DNA of 64,000 nt from Apostichopus japonicus (lineage: Eukaryota; Echinodermata; Holothuroidea; Aspidochirotida; Stichopodidae). Numbering within the stretch: the first letter of the stretch is position 1; each line of letters begins with the position of its first letter. Below, piece by piece: positions 13,148 through 25,038 of this stretch. The notes under the pieces were generated by a model that saw nothing but the letters and a program-made list of their open reading frames with translations, did not search any database and was not told the origin of the DNA. The stretch spans positions 24,717,713-24,781,712 of the forward strand of contig NC_092574.1 in NCBI RefSeq assembly GCF_037975245.1, given 5' to 3'. A program made the position numbers and the translations under genes.

Positions 13148-16100
13148 CTGTTGTGATCAATATACGGACGACTCAAAGATGATGATGTTATCAATCACTC
13201 ATCTTATCTGGGGGTAACTCTTCCACTTCACTTTCATTTATGTTGTTCCTCTTTCCATGGTTCATAACTTGCCCTTTTCATTCACCAATGTTACAGAGGA
13301 TTGCTAATGTACTGTTAGAGACAGCTCAGGTAAACGAATTACAGCACTCTGTAGAAGAGTGTTGGGTGATATCATTATAGGATGACTAGACATATATTTA
13401 AGTGCATAAAAATCAATTGGCTAGTTGGAAGCGTATTATATTCTTTGCAAAAAGTGACACCGGTCGAAATGGACAGGCCACTCAAGTGTATGGCGGCGCT
13501 TGGAGAAGTTACGCCCTCACATAAATTAGTTTTGATTTATTTTTTGTTTAGTCTCTGGTGTACATTTGTTGATTGGGGGGGGGGGGATTTGAAAGAAAAT
13601 GAAGCATTTAAGAATTACACATGACATTTTTATAACAAAAATACCTGTTTGATTGTACTTCAGTTACATCGTGTGCTGAAAATTGGTCATTAAACATATC
13701 GCAAAGTAAGTTTTCAGGTTTGGAATCTAGTGAACAGCTTTCATCATGCGTAATGTTGTCAGTCATCTTGAGAGCTTTATTTTCCTTTGCGTCAAGTTCC
13801 TTGTTATCCGGGTTATTTCCCAACAACAGCGAGGTTCTGCTCCTTGTTCGAACTCGAGAAGCTGTCAATTTTGTTGGGTGTTTATAAGAAAACAATAGCA
13901 AAGTAATTAGATGTTAGGTTTCAAATTTTAAAAGACAAGAACCGTATTTTCTTTTTGCTTATTTCATAGGACATAATATCTCGGTACATATGTGATTGAT
14001 ATTCATGAGTTTACCTTTACAGTATCTTGCTGAGAATGGATATAACCCAAAAAATATGGCTTCACTTACCAACGATGCGGGTGGGTTCTAAGTTATTGCG
14101 GGAATCCTTCAAAACTTCATAATACTCATAGGAAGACTGTGGTCCCATCTCGCCAGTATCTTCGTGTTCATCTTCACAAGATGAACTTAGAAGTGAGGAC
14201 TGCTGACTGCAAAACTGGCTAAAGCTTTCGCAGATTTTTTCCCCCTTCTTTGCAATTCCTGTAAAAGCGTCGCGACTTTCTAGAGAATTTGTACTTGTCC
14301 AGATACATTTGTTAATATCATCAGAAGTGGTATTGGTCTTAGAAAACCCATCTTTATCGTCTGGGAGCGCTGAATAAGTATGCTTTGACCGTGAATTGTC
14401 CATCAATGTTTCTCTTTTCCGTGAGTTAGGATCATTATAAGATCTCCGGATTAGTGCGGGATCGTCTTCATCACTTTCCGTAGAATTTTGACACCATGAA
14501 TCAAAGCTGTAGATATCTTGTTTCTCACCCGCTTCACCACTACCCCTGCGAGCGTTTTGTGCAAATCCATTATTCCCTAATTCCGAGATGCCCGGATGTT
14601 CACGCGTATGATCTATTTTGCGCTTTCTACTTGTTTTGCTCTCGCCTTCTTTTATTTCATCGGCTTCATCATTGTTTTGAGGTTCAGCTGATGTTTTCGA
14701 TCGATCATAGTCAACAAACTCAACAAACATGTCTGAACATTCACGTCTTGTAACTAAAATTGCGTCTTCCTCACTAGAGTCGCTGGATTCATTCGTACCA
14801 TAGCGACTGCCTTAAATGTAAAAGAAAGACAAGTTAAGACCTTAATAAATAAAACAACGTTATCAAAGGGTCTCACAAGAAGTTGCAAATCCTTTTGATT
14901 AAAAAAAAAACACGCATCAGGTACGAGTGTTATAACAAGGTAATAGGAGATAAACAATGTAAAATTACACAAAAGGTTTCATCTTAGGTTGAAAATATGC
15001 AGACAGTCGAAGTAACTTGGGGGTCACCCGCTACAGACTATCCTCTCAAAAACTTCTTCATACCTTCCTTAAAAAGACAGACACTGCTGCGAATTAAGTT
15101 CCGTGCAGGGGGATGCTACAATTTATGGTAGATTTTGTAAGTAAAGAACTCACAATTTGTTTACTTCAAATACTCATCACACAAATGAAGAAAGTGACTT
15201 AAAACAGTTTTTGGTTAAATTTAAATAGTGGATGCTAATAGATCTAAAACAAGTGCGTCATAAAATCTTCAACTTCCCTATTCAAATACTGATCACGTGA
15301 TATATTAAAGTGTTTAGAGTTTCAACTATGTACGCCTACAGGTGATTTCTCAATAAGAAAATGAATGCAAGAAATGTGTCTAGGCGACAAATGGTTCGTC
15401 GAATAGAATTCATTAATTAATTAATATTCAGTTGATGGAGGAAGGATGTGTTATAGTTTGATTGTTGCCGTGTTATGTTGAGAAGTACTTGGTAAGTTTA
15501 TTGATATTGTAATGCAAGCTAAACAAATGAGGAATCTAGGGCCTCAGGCCTCCCTTGCAATAAATGGTTCGTCTTCATATATACCTTGCTGTCGCGTTCC
15601 TGCTTCATCGGTCTTTCCGGTCGAGATGTGTTTCTTTATACGTGAGGAACGTCGTTTTGGGTAGAATCGTCCCACAGTATTCCACTTAGGCTCCTTGTTT
15701 CTGTCTGTGTGTCTGCGGATTGATTTCTTCCTGTCTACACCCATTGATTTCTCTGTTAATTTACGTGCCCGTGTTGATGAATTGGTCTTTGTACGTAATT
15801 CTCTCTGAGCCATTTTAGTTGACGCGGTGTGTTGAGTCTTGCCTTTTGCACCTCGCCGAACAAACTTACTTTCTGACTTGAAGTTTCCTTGTCTTTTCGT
15901 GCTGTTTAAGTTACTCTCTGCGTTATCACTGAACTCGTATTCTTGTAAAACAACCTCCGGTATAACACGCTTACGGAGTTTCACACCAGTAAAACTTCTG
16001 TCCGTCTTTTTCATGACTTTCTCTTTAGTGTCTATACAGGGTATTGTCCTCCCCGTTTCGATATCTTTGATGCCTTCAGCACGCTTTGAAATTACTCCAG

Positions 16101-16989
16101 CGATTCGCTTTGATCTTCTTATTGCAGAATTCGCGAGCCCATTATTAGCAGAATGCGAAACATGTGAAGCACTATGTCTCTTCGGAAATTGTTCACGGGG
16201 TTGTCCTGCTATTTCATCCGGTAACTTTTTTTCAAGTTTATCCAACTTCCTGCTATCAGCAATTTCTAGTTGACGTTCCTCTTTAAAACTACACACGTTT
16301 GGGTCTATTTCGTCATCAGTTGCAACTTTACTGCTATCTGATTGTTTAACTTTTCCATTAGAATTCCAGAACATGCGGTTTTGGTAATGTATTTGCTCTG
16401 CTTTTGTGGGTACGTTTAGCAAATTGGAGGTAACGCCAAATAATTTTCTTTCGGAATTCGTCAAGCCTTTAAATTCTAACCTAGACGGTGACCTGTGAAA
16501 GATTAAAAACGATACTCGTGCAAGAAATAATTGCGTGGATCTGTACATGTGAGGTCGAAGAATATTATCTTCACCGGAAGTGGAAGAAGATATATAGAAG
16601 GAATTAAAAAAATAACTTACCAGAATTATTTTGTAGCACAATAAGAAAGTTACTTTTGTTTGCAAGCTGGTAATGAATTTGTTTATTAAATTACAAGGTG
16701 AATTTATGACTATAAAAATCAGCTTTTACAGCGGTGGACCTAGAAGTAACGAGAGCAACAAATACAAGCACCATGTAACTTACGTGGATTTTCTATTGGT
16801 TGACATCAGCTTCATCTCTGTCGATAATGAACGCCATCTTTTCTTCACTTTAGCGGTTATCTGAGCAGACGTTAGAAATGGCATTTTAACGGACATAACC
16901 TTCGTTTCGCTGTCGCAGAATCGATGATAAAGTCGTTTCAAGGAAGATGGAGATGTTTTTGTTGTTGCTTTCAATCTCTTAGAATCCAT
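13042..16989 (-). CDS. Five-exon gene for a 725-residue basic nuclear protein with an HMG-box-like N-terminus
   Basis: Coding exons on the minus strand are 16989-16784, 16492-15585, 14810-14070, 13861-13645 and 13147-13042. They total 2178 nt, or 725 codons plus TGA. Every intron is GT-AG and the phases 2, 1, 1, 2 match across each junction. Residues 15-61 resemble an HMG box (Y-H-R-F-C, then K-x-P-F-L-T-S-A-Q-I, then K-R-W-R-S-L-S-T-E). Residues 70-372 are Lys/Arg/Ser-rich with RRSKRIAG at 194-201 and RRSSRIKK at 349-356. An acidic serine run SSDSSEED follows at 380-387, then a KRK-type basic patch. The last exon gives a compact tail, LRIRSISKLVDAPE. There is no signal peptide or membrane segment. 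The composition suggests a chromatin or DNA-associated protein; this is inference. The orthologue is not recognised. AATAAA signals lie 140-175 nt past the stop. Confidence 0.8.
13645..13861 (-). CDS. Coding exon 4
   Basis: The acceptor AAATTGACAG precedes 13861. Two bases complete Ala619, and the peptide continues SRVRTRSRTSLLLG. The donor CAG|GTATTT at 13645/13644 ends in phase 2. The exon is 217 nt, hydrophilic, Asn/Asp-rich, with no recognised domain. The reading frame would stay open past the donor until 13608, so the exon end rests on the donor and on phase agreement with exon 5. Confidence 0.7.
14070..14810 (-). CDS. Coding exon 3 (acidic then mixed-charge region)
   Basis: The acceptor ACATTTAAG precedes 14810 and two bases complete Gly372. 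A second AG four bases on (start 14806) would break the phase, so 14810 is preferred. The donor is G|GTAAGT at 14070/14069, phase 1. The exon is open throughout, with SSDSSEED near its start, an SRKRKIDH basic patch and a serine-rich acidic end (LLSSSCEDEHED). Without the upstream acceptor the first ATG is at 14730, which would miss 27 open codons; this supports the spliced start. Confidence 0.78.
15585..16492 (-). CDS. Coding exon 2 (basic, Ser/Arg-rich)
   Basis: The acceptor TCTTTCACAG precedes 16492, and the first base completes codon 69. The donor AAG|GTATAT at 15585/15584 leaves phase 1. It codes residues 70-372, strongly basic with many S/T-K-R clusters and two R-R-S-x-R-I repeats, and predicted disordered. 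If intron 2 is retained the frame runs 14 residues further (…EDEPFIAREA) and stops at 15544-15546, so a short isoform of about 386 residues is possible. The plus-strand ORF at 15839-16273 is a shadow of this exon. Confidence 0.8.
16621..16666 (-). other. Exon-like 46-nt segment in intron 1 (candidate poison exon)
   Basis: Preceded on the minus strand by TTCATTACCAG and followed by a strong GTAAGTTA donor. From phase 2 it is open for 15 codons (QTKVTFLLCYKIIL), but being 46 nt long it shifts exon 2 into GTC ACC GTC TAG, an immediate stop. It may be a regulated poison exon or only a chance pair of splice-like sites. Confidence 0.35.
16784..16989 (-). CDS. Coding exon 1 (HMG-box-like region)
   Basis: Begins at ATG 16989-16987 in a good context (AACATGG) and ends at a consensus GTAAGT donor (intron from 16783) in phase 2, coding residues 1-69. 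The aromatic/FC segment, the P-F-L-T-S-A-Q-I turn and the K-R-W-R-S-L-S-T-E helix follow HMG-box spacing, but the usual N-terminal R-P-x-N-A strand is absent, so the match is partial. A pyrimidine stretch ending TTATAG lies 4 nt upstream of the ATG; a non-coding 5' exon may therefore exist further upstream. Confidence 0.75.
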
Positions 16990-17868
16990 GTTGCTATAAC
17001 CAGGAAGGAGAAGAAAAGGTTTAATACATTCATCAAGTAACTAGCTGGTTATTGTGTTGATATTATATGGTGTTTAACCATGTGTTGTTCATTAACAATA
17101 AGATTTTTCATTGACCTGTACGAAAATGATATTACAAACATATTCCTACTCATCCAACTTTTTCTTCCTCTTCTTCTTCTTTTTCTTTTAGATACAAGTA
17201 ATATTTTTATCTGATCTTTTTCCTTTCAGAAAGGAAGCGTAACTTTACGGCAAAAAATTGTTGGCCATGCTTTCGATGTATTCTGCAGAAATTTGTAATA
17301 AATGAAATATATCGTTATGACTTATTTATTAACGTACCTAATATTGGAATAAAAATATCAACCCCATATCCATACATCTTTTCTTTTCTTTTCTTTTTTC
17401 TCTTTTTTTTTTTTAAATGAAGCAGCATCCATCTCGGATGAATGGGTTTTAAGTTAACTATAACCCAGAACATTTCCGTTATGAATTATTTCGCAAGAGC
17501 TTTTAACTTGCCAAAGGGAATTACACAATATGTTATTGACGGAATTAACAATAGTTGTGGTAACGAAAGCACGTGTCTCTTTAAACGTTGTTAAGATAGC
17601 TAAATTTTTTAGCTTTTAGCTTTTTAGACTTTTTAGCTTTTCGGTAATTACAAAAACTCTAACCAGTTGTTAAATTTAGTCCTCAATTGGTTTTCTATAA
17701 TTTCATACCGTGCACTCTACCTACGTCGACCATGTAAGTAACGTTTCTGTGAAACTATTTCTGAATTGTGTAACAGTATATTGAGGACTGATATTACAAC
17801 GAGCACTTAGATGATCCCAATTTTACAGTGATGTGATTTTTAGATATTAAAGCTTCAAATTTAACAAG
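16990..17868. promoter_or_regulatory. Upstream region of the five-exon gene
   Basis: Expected to hold the promoter and any 5' non-coding exon. Pyrimidine-rich tracts lie at 17160-17195 and 17377-17414. No TATA box or CpG island can be singled out. Confidence 0.25.
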
Positions 17869-20833
17869 TGGGCAGTTCCGTAAACTAGTAAACCTTTTCA
17901 CCAAAAATTAAAAAACGTTGAATCATTACATGTAGGGTATCAGATGAAAGCTAAAACTATGGAGTTCCATAATATTTAGCTAATTTTCACAGAACACATT
18001 GTTTTCAGGCAGATTAAGGTGTGTATCAGTCAACCGAAAAAATCTCAAATTTGCTTCACAAAAATCACCCCAAAACAAAATGCCTATTTTTGCCTGTGTA
18101 TCTTCAGAGGAATAAATATTCTTGGATTTGCTGAAGTAATATAATATATAGATTCAATTGACAAATAGATAAAGTTGCAGGGATTTTCAGTTTTCTGAGA
18201 ATAACTTTTTTTACAAATGTCGCTTGTCATGTGTACGTCCGTCACAGAAAAATCACATTTTTTAAAATTTCATACAGAAGAAAGTACCCAGATTTCAAGA
18301 CATCTACAATTCAATGCACATTTTGAACACTCAATTACTACATAATGTGCCTTTAATCCCTAGGATTTTATTTTTTTCAGAAAATGCTGTGACAGACGTA
18401 CGTATTTTCGTACGTCCGTCACGTACGTCCGTCACATTATTTCTGTTTAGATAAACAATGTATTTTAACATGTTTATCACTACATTACCTCTGAATTTAA
18501 AAATCAAACCCATTTAGTCATTAACACAGACATTAGGTAGTTTTAAGGTTGTCTCATTAGCATTAATGTAGTGGTATGCAAACACTGCATACTTCAGTGT
18601 CAACTAGCATATATTTTGTGTTACTGGCTAGCACTTGGCAAAATATCAAATAAATGGCATGGTATTGAACCACATGTACAGTATGCTATTGTCTACATTG
18701 ATATAACACTTTCATCTAAAAAGCCTTGTTCACATTAGAACATGCACAGAGGGGATCCGATCGAATCATATCTCCTGCTCGAGACCAACATCCTAGTGTA
18801 AATACTATCCTACTCAGAGTCAGACCGCTACATGTTGGTCCCATGTTCTGGGGGATTTCAGTTCCAGAGTGTGAACACTCGGGGGACCAAGGTGACCCGA
18901 GATCAAGGCAAACGAACTACATAACACCATGCCTGTTCCACGCACTATTAGGCAAATTAACCATGGACATATATGGAACTATTAGCTACAAACTATTTGT
19001 TTGTGTACAACATTGTTTCTTGTAGTTCTGCCATTTATTCTTCCCTCTGACCATGAGGTTTCCTTTCGATATCCAACATATATATTACACTGTGTTCAAC
19101 TAGTTTTGAGTAAATAATAAATCAATTTTAGAAAGGAGATTGTCTGAGAGTCATCAAGAACTGTTATTGCAATTGTTATTATTTTGTTACTGCTGTAGTA
19201 TGCATGTTATTGTTTTGATGTAATTTGTTCTACATTTGCTTTAGGTTCATTACCTTTTGTGTTGGGTTTCAGGTATCATTTGTAGAAGAAGAGTTAATTT
19301 TGAACCACATGTGCTCATAGTTTTATGTTGGTGGACAGAGTTACCAGATGGTTCTTCCTTAACTTCACAGTGTTTGTGTGTATTACTTTTATACATGTTT
19401 CATAGTTGCTATACTAACCAAGGGTTTGCCGCTGTATCTCTGTATCTTGACATGAGATATTTAAGAACTATTGCCAGTAAATGCTCTCATAGCTATTCAG
19501 CAATACTACTGAAAAGCTATTTGTAGTATGCACACCCTGGTTATAACACTGACTTCACTTGTTATAACAGTGTTATCACACTGACTTCTTTCTCCCACTT
19601 TCACCTCAATCTTGAATCTATGCAGAAGTTAGTGAAACTCATCTATATTATAAATTTGCCATACACTTTGTGCATTTACACTTTTGTGAGAGTCACCATA
19701 CAAATATTGTAACTTCCTCTTCATTGACTCAGAGTGGGAAATCAGAGCTGGAGCATGAGTTCAAGTGTAAACACTATAGATTTTGGAAACATATTTGCGG
19801 TTAAATTGTCAACACAGGACTAAAAACAGGGGATCCAATGCGAACACAGCCTAAGAGCGTCTGAAGCAATACAACACAATGTATCACTCATCTGAAGTTC
19901 TGAATTTCTTGTTTGCTGAAATGTGCTGTTATATTATCCATACAGAAGCCCGCAGTACATGTATATATTTTAATAAAAAAAATTGTCAAATAAATAAACA
20001 GGGTGTGAAGAAAAGTGAAAGAAAAAATGGTTTGGTGCTCATACCATCTTAATGTTAATAAAGACCCATCATTCTGACCCACTAGAGAACTTCAACACCC
20101 TAGGGGTCTAACATCTGTATTGTTTGAAATGATGCACACAAAATTTTAAATGAGCTTACCATTACCATTTCAAGTGATGATTTGCATACAACTTAAAGTG
20201 AAATATAGATTTCCAATAGAATAGAAATTTTGTGAGAGGGTGAACCTTCTTTTCACCATTACTTTTACCTAAGTTATTCCATTAGCCACAAGTAAATGCT
20301 GCATTATAGTGTACATCTGTCAACAGTGGAAACTCTGGGTGAAACTCTGTCACAAATTGAAATTTTAGGGATACCAAGTAGCACTTTTGTTTGTGACGGA
20401 CGTACATTTACTATATAATTTCACACATGTACTTCCGTCACAAAAAATTGTACGTCCGTCACAGAGGAATTTTTGAAAATATTGCAGGGAAGTGATAAAG
20501 GTTTCAACTTCTTGTTTACTGATATGTGTAGTTGAGAGTCTTCTTCATAACATGTATAGTAGTTTTTAATTGTATCCCATTCCAATTCACAGAAATTTTC
20601 AAACGAAAAATACGATCTGAAAAAGTCACTTTCTCTGGGTACGTCCGTCACAGGGAGGTTTTTTGAGTATTTTTGTAGTTTATTTGGATGGACAAGGAAT
20701 GAAACTCCATCAAGAATAGTACAAGGTAGATGTTCCATAAAACCCAAATGAAAACTTATCTCCTATATATAGCCATTGAGATATGGATCAACAAAGTGTC
20801 CGAAATGTACGTCCGACTTTACGGAATTGCCCA
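17869..20833. mobile_element. Putative ~3-kb inverted-repeat DNA element with subterminal motif
   Basis: Left end TGGGCAGTTCCGTAAACT and right end, reverse-complemented, TGGGCAATTCCGTAAAGT. The motif GTACGTCCGTCAC or its complement clusters near both ends: 18230-18245 and 18397-18435, then 20393-20460, 20640-20652 and 20805-20815. Subterminal transposase-binding motifs are known from several DNA-transposon families. TTAA (17861-17864) and TTTA (20836-20839) just outside the ends could be a diverged TTAA target. No intact transposase. Class uncertain. Confidence 0.5.
18724..19852. mobile_element. Possible nested hAT-like element
   Basis: Left GCCTTGTTCACATTAGA and right (complement) GGCTGTGTTCGCATTGGA form imperfect inverted ends, each followed internally by GGGGATCC or GGATCCCC. 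Flanking 8-mers match only in part. The 99-residue plus ORF at its left end has no motif. Confidence 0.35.
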
Positions 20834-23082
20834 AGTTTAGAACGTTCACTGTCAACTTTGATCAGTGCCGGATAAACAATTCTGGAGCCTAAGCACCAAA
20901 TGCTTCTCCCAAACCTTATTTATTTATGCACATCCGGAAAATAAAGGCTGGGATGTCTTTTCCGGAAGTCTTATCATTGGACCTTTGACACGAGAGGCCC
21001 TAAGAACTTGGGACCCACAGGCACTTTTCTCATCCGCTTATGTTATAACCTGACACCGATGAAGCCAGATGTTTAGTTAAAGTTTCAGTTATTAATATGT
21101 TGTTAATTTATTTTCTTTCAGATTTATAAATAAATTTGAAATCCACTGTAAATGTGTGTTGCAGTGAATGTGTAATTCCACATATCATAACTGCATCACA
21201 TGACTGTAGCATTAAAGTTGGTGTTATGCAAGGTTACAGTCACCAAACCACCAGTAGTCTGTAGCATTTTAAACAGAGTGCGTTTAAATAATAGAAGCAA
21301 ATACCCCAAGTTCGCTACTACTACAAATCATTGAATAAAGCAATACTAAACATGACTCCCACGATATTTTAGCAGTTTTAAGGCCTTGAAGCATAAGCAG
21401 AAAGGTCATTGGCTGCTCCACAAATACGTTCAAATCAAAACCTTGGAAAATCAGTATTCTTTCTAAAAGTAAGACTCATATTAAAACGATGTTTACCTTG
21501 CCATTGTTGTACATGGAAACGTCTTATTTAGTACTTTTCGCGCAGCTATTGTTACACTTAAAATACCAGAGTTAAATGTGTGTATTCTGTGGAATTCAGC
21601 TGTCTCCTGCAATAAGGCCTACACAGATTATTTAACTTCGAGACGCCGGATTTTGTCATTTTAAAAGCAGTTACCTATCCAGCAAGGCTAAATACATTTT
21701 CTAAGTTTAATATCGAACACAGAGACGTATATTGGTGGCTTGTTTCGTTACTAATCTCTAAAGATTAGAGTTGATAGAGTTTATTTGTACGTGTTGGTAC
21801 AATGCTAAATACATTGTAACGCCATAAATGGAAAACACCTTAATCTGTCTGTCGATCACTCAGTTAAGATCGCTGTCTGATATTTTCCAAAGTTCCATAA
21901 TCATTTCTTACACTTTATCACGGCCGATTATTGCGAAATGCAACGACATAAACTGCAATTAGTATATTTTGTTTCGGAAACAAAACAAACTTTTATTACA
22001 GGATTTGGACCAATGTGTTTCTTTCTTTTATTTAAATGGAAGCTTTATATTATGTATTCTTTAACATTAAGACGTTAACTCTTTAAGGCGGATTGAAGAA
22101 CTAGAGCTACTATGCTGGATATTCTTTTCGGTCTATAAAAAATCAGGTTCCAAACACGAAGTTAACCGTCTGAAAAGTATTCTACAGATACGCTTAATAA
22201 GGCCTGTAACGATTGCCTGTAAATCTACCACTTTCATTTATAGTCAATATACAAAGTCGATATTTCGACAAAATATTGTCATATATATAAACAGAACAAC
22301 ATAACTTATTCTGAACTGCACGAAAATAAGAAAGTTTACTTGTTGGTAGTTGTCTTGTGCATATGTTGTTTTTGGTATTGTGTTTATTTGCATTTCGTAA
22401 AATCAGTACGGCTGCTGTAAGCTTTCACTGGCAATTTGTGATTAAGCCTAGGCTACATGTATAGCCTAGCCTCCGTAGTATTTTAACTTACTTAATTATG
22501 CCTAGATTTAGCGAAACGGAACTAAACGTGTGTAAAAATACCAGAAAATGGAAATTACCAAGGAACGTTTTAGGATTTTCCTTGCCAAAAGTTTAGATCG
22601 TAACGTCGGTTAAGCCTTTAATTATAAGGACTAGGCTTATATGCCTAGTGATTAACTGGTTTGCTGTTTCATGTAACAAAACTTAAGCTTGGACTGAGCC
22701 TAGGCTATGGCAAAGCAAACATTTTTAGACAATATGTTGAATTTCATGTGAACCGCGAAAACATGCTTATTCGAAATGAGTATTATGCATACAATTTTGG
22801 CAACGAGTTCCTTGTATTTCGCTATATTGATCTAACTACTCTAGAGCAGGCCCTAGCCTAAACCTAGTAGTAGCATGGACACTTCGAAGTTCGGACACCT
22901 AAGCCTTAAAACACCCCAAAACTGTATCTTCTGGTATAAATCACCTGAAAATATACTTGATATGGTGGGAGAAGTGTGTTATATTAAGATACACGGCCAA
23001 ACTTTCTTTCCTGCAAACTGTTTTCACGTTGCATTCCAAGAAGATTCTTCGTGATTGTGGAACTGGTATTTCTTTGCTAGAG
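20834..23082. other. Spacer, no gene seen
   Basis: Includes a lone GAAGTTCGGACAC motif near 22887, shared with the MITE at 23085 and with 59395. Short ORFs only; taggcct-type tracts at about 22447-22470 and 22632-22710. Confidence 0.45.
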
Positions 23083-23084
23083 TA

Positions 23085-23360
23085 TTGCGAAGTTCGGACA
23101 CCCGGTCCCACAGTGTGGCGCTGGTGATAACATTGGTGGCGCAGTTGCTCTTTCAGTACTTATAACAGACTTCATAGATCTCCGTCATTTTATTGACAAA
23201 TATGTAAGTACTTACTTGCACACGGGTCATTTTGGAGAGAAAATAACTGTAGCTTTGTAGTTTTTCGTGAAATTGGCTGTTGCTATAGGCCTAGGTTGTC
23301 ATGGTGAAATCGTGTATTTCTTAGGGGTGTCCGAACTTTGCAGTGTTCCGAACTTCGCAA
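23085..23360. mobile_element. TA-flanked MITE, 276 bp
   Basis: Ends TTGCGAAGTTCGGACACC (left) and CGGAACACTGCAAAG… CTTCGCAA (right). The right end carries two inverted copies of the GAAGTTCGGA motif. TA dinucleotides flank both sides (23083-23084, 23361-23362), as in Tc1/mariner-type target duplications. No coding capacity. Confidence 0.65.
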
Positions 23361-23478
23361 TACTGACTATACTAGTAGGTCTCAAACTCAAGTTACGGGA
23401 ATAGCTCTTCAAAGTCAAGGTAGGCGGAGGCTATATCTGCCTGGCCTAGTGCTTATCAGTTATCATATTATATAATCC

Positions 23479-23800
23479 AAGGGCGTAGGAACCGGGGGGC
23501 TGGGGGCGCCATCCCCCAGTGAAAAATATGGGGGCGGAAGTATCATTCCGCCCCCCCCCCCCCCCCCGCTCCGCAAGTCAGAAAACCCCTTTTTCATTTC
23601 CAAATGAGAAAAAAATCTCATTTGGAGCACGAAATTGCATTTAAGGCAAGGTGAAAATGCAAAATTCTTTACAAAATGGAGTGGGAGTTGAAGTGTGCTA
23701 TATTGCACCAAATTGCATCTGAGGCCAAGTGGAAATGCAAAAAAAAATCCAAAGGGGAGGGGGACACCCCCTCCCCTTAGACCCCTCCCCCAGGCGGGCC
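23479..23800 (+). mobile_element. Truncated hAT-like GC-rich MITE
   Basis: Starts CAAGGGCGTAGGAACC, close to the ends of the elements at 25039 and 27388, followed by G/C-rich sequence with a C run at 23552-23569. The matching right terminus is not found, so it is truncated. ORFs through the C run are artefacts. Confidence 0.5.
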
Positions 23801-24940
23801 ATCAGTGATGTAGGCAGTATTACTAGTATTAGCTAACGGCAGTAACGTTATGCCGTTGCCCAGAACGAATCAGTCACGCTATGGTTGTGCTAACGAAACA
23901 GTAACATTAGACTCGAGTAACTTAGGCCTACGTTATACTAAAGCCTAACGTTACCGTTAGAGCAAATACAGCACATGTGCTGTCACAAAGAATGGATAAA
24001 GGTCGTCTTAACAACCCAACTTGCCTTTCCGTGAAGCAGAAAAACTGTTCTGGCATGTAAGCCTCTGCATCAGGCTTTTGAAGGTTATCTGAGGCCTCGT
24101 ATTGAAGACGATTTGACCCGCAAACGATGTCAAACCGTAACGAAAGCACAGTACGATGGGTAAACGAATTAAAGGCTAAAGCGGTCGCTAGGCGCAGTGA
24201 AGAGACAAGTTGACGCTAGTATATTACTCGCGTTATCCAACTGGAATATAGTTAGCAATTAAACTGTGGTGACCAGTTTCTATGAGAATAAATGCAAGTT
24301 TTGTTTCATGTAGGCTTAAAACGCTATGAAAATGGGATAGCACGCGAAATCACTTTTACGTGTATGCTTCGTTGTAAAGCAATACTGCTAGAAAATATAA
24401 ACTCAAAGATCCGTGTGTTAGATGGATCCCAGTGAGTAGAGAACGATTTGAAAGGCAGTGCGGGTGGGTGTGATATAGTAGATTTTGTTAAGTTTATACA
24501 GAAATTTCAGGTCGAGGCCCTTGGGGCGTAAGGCCACTGTCATATACCTGTAGCGGAGGCTGGGAACCATCCCTCAAAATAAAAAAAATAACACCCCTGT
24601 GACCTCGTGGCCATTTCAGAAGGAATACAGATAAACTGAATAATATCATTTACAATGTGGCGCTGAGGCAGATTTTAGCTCCCTGGTACAGTTATGTTGG
24701 TAGGCCGCAATGCCAAAAATTGGAGACGATTACTGTACACACTCAGAATCTTTGGTCGATAAATGCAGATCACGCACGAAATAACGATGTGGAACAAAAG
24801 TTTCAAATGTGGACTTCATGTCGGTTGATAATATCCACTTCATCAAAATGTTTGAGTCCATAGCATAAACGGCAGCTAATTTGTTCCCGAGGAGTGCAGT
24901 GGTTAAGAAAACCTACATGGAACAGAGCGTTTAGGCTGTT
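23801..24940. other. Spacer, no gene seen
   Basis: Contains a moderately GC-rich patch near 24510-24600 of unknown nature. No supported ORF. Confidence 0.45.
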
Positions 24941-25038
24941 AATTAAAGCATGAAGACTTGGATTGATTGACTGATGGATTGATGTATGTATTGATTGATT
25001 TATAGTGATAGTCAAAGTCACAGTCATAGTCATATATG

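Noticed and set aside
15839-16273. 144-residue plus ORF
   Set aside because: Exact antisense shadow of coding exon 2 of the minus-strand gene.
20421-20747. 108-residue minus ORF with repeated V-T-D-V
   Set aside because: The V-T-D-V repeats are simply the TGACGGACGTAC motif read in frame; no homology or splice support.
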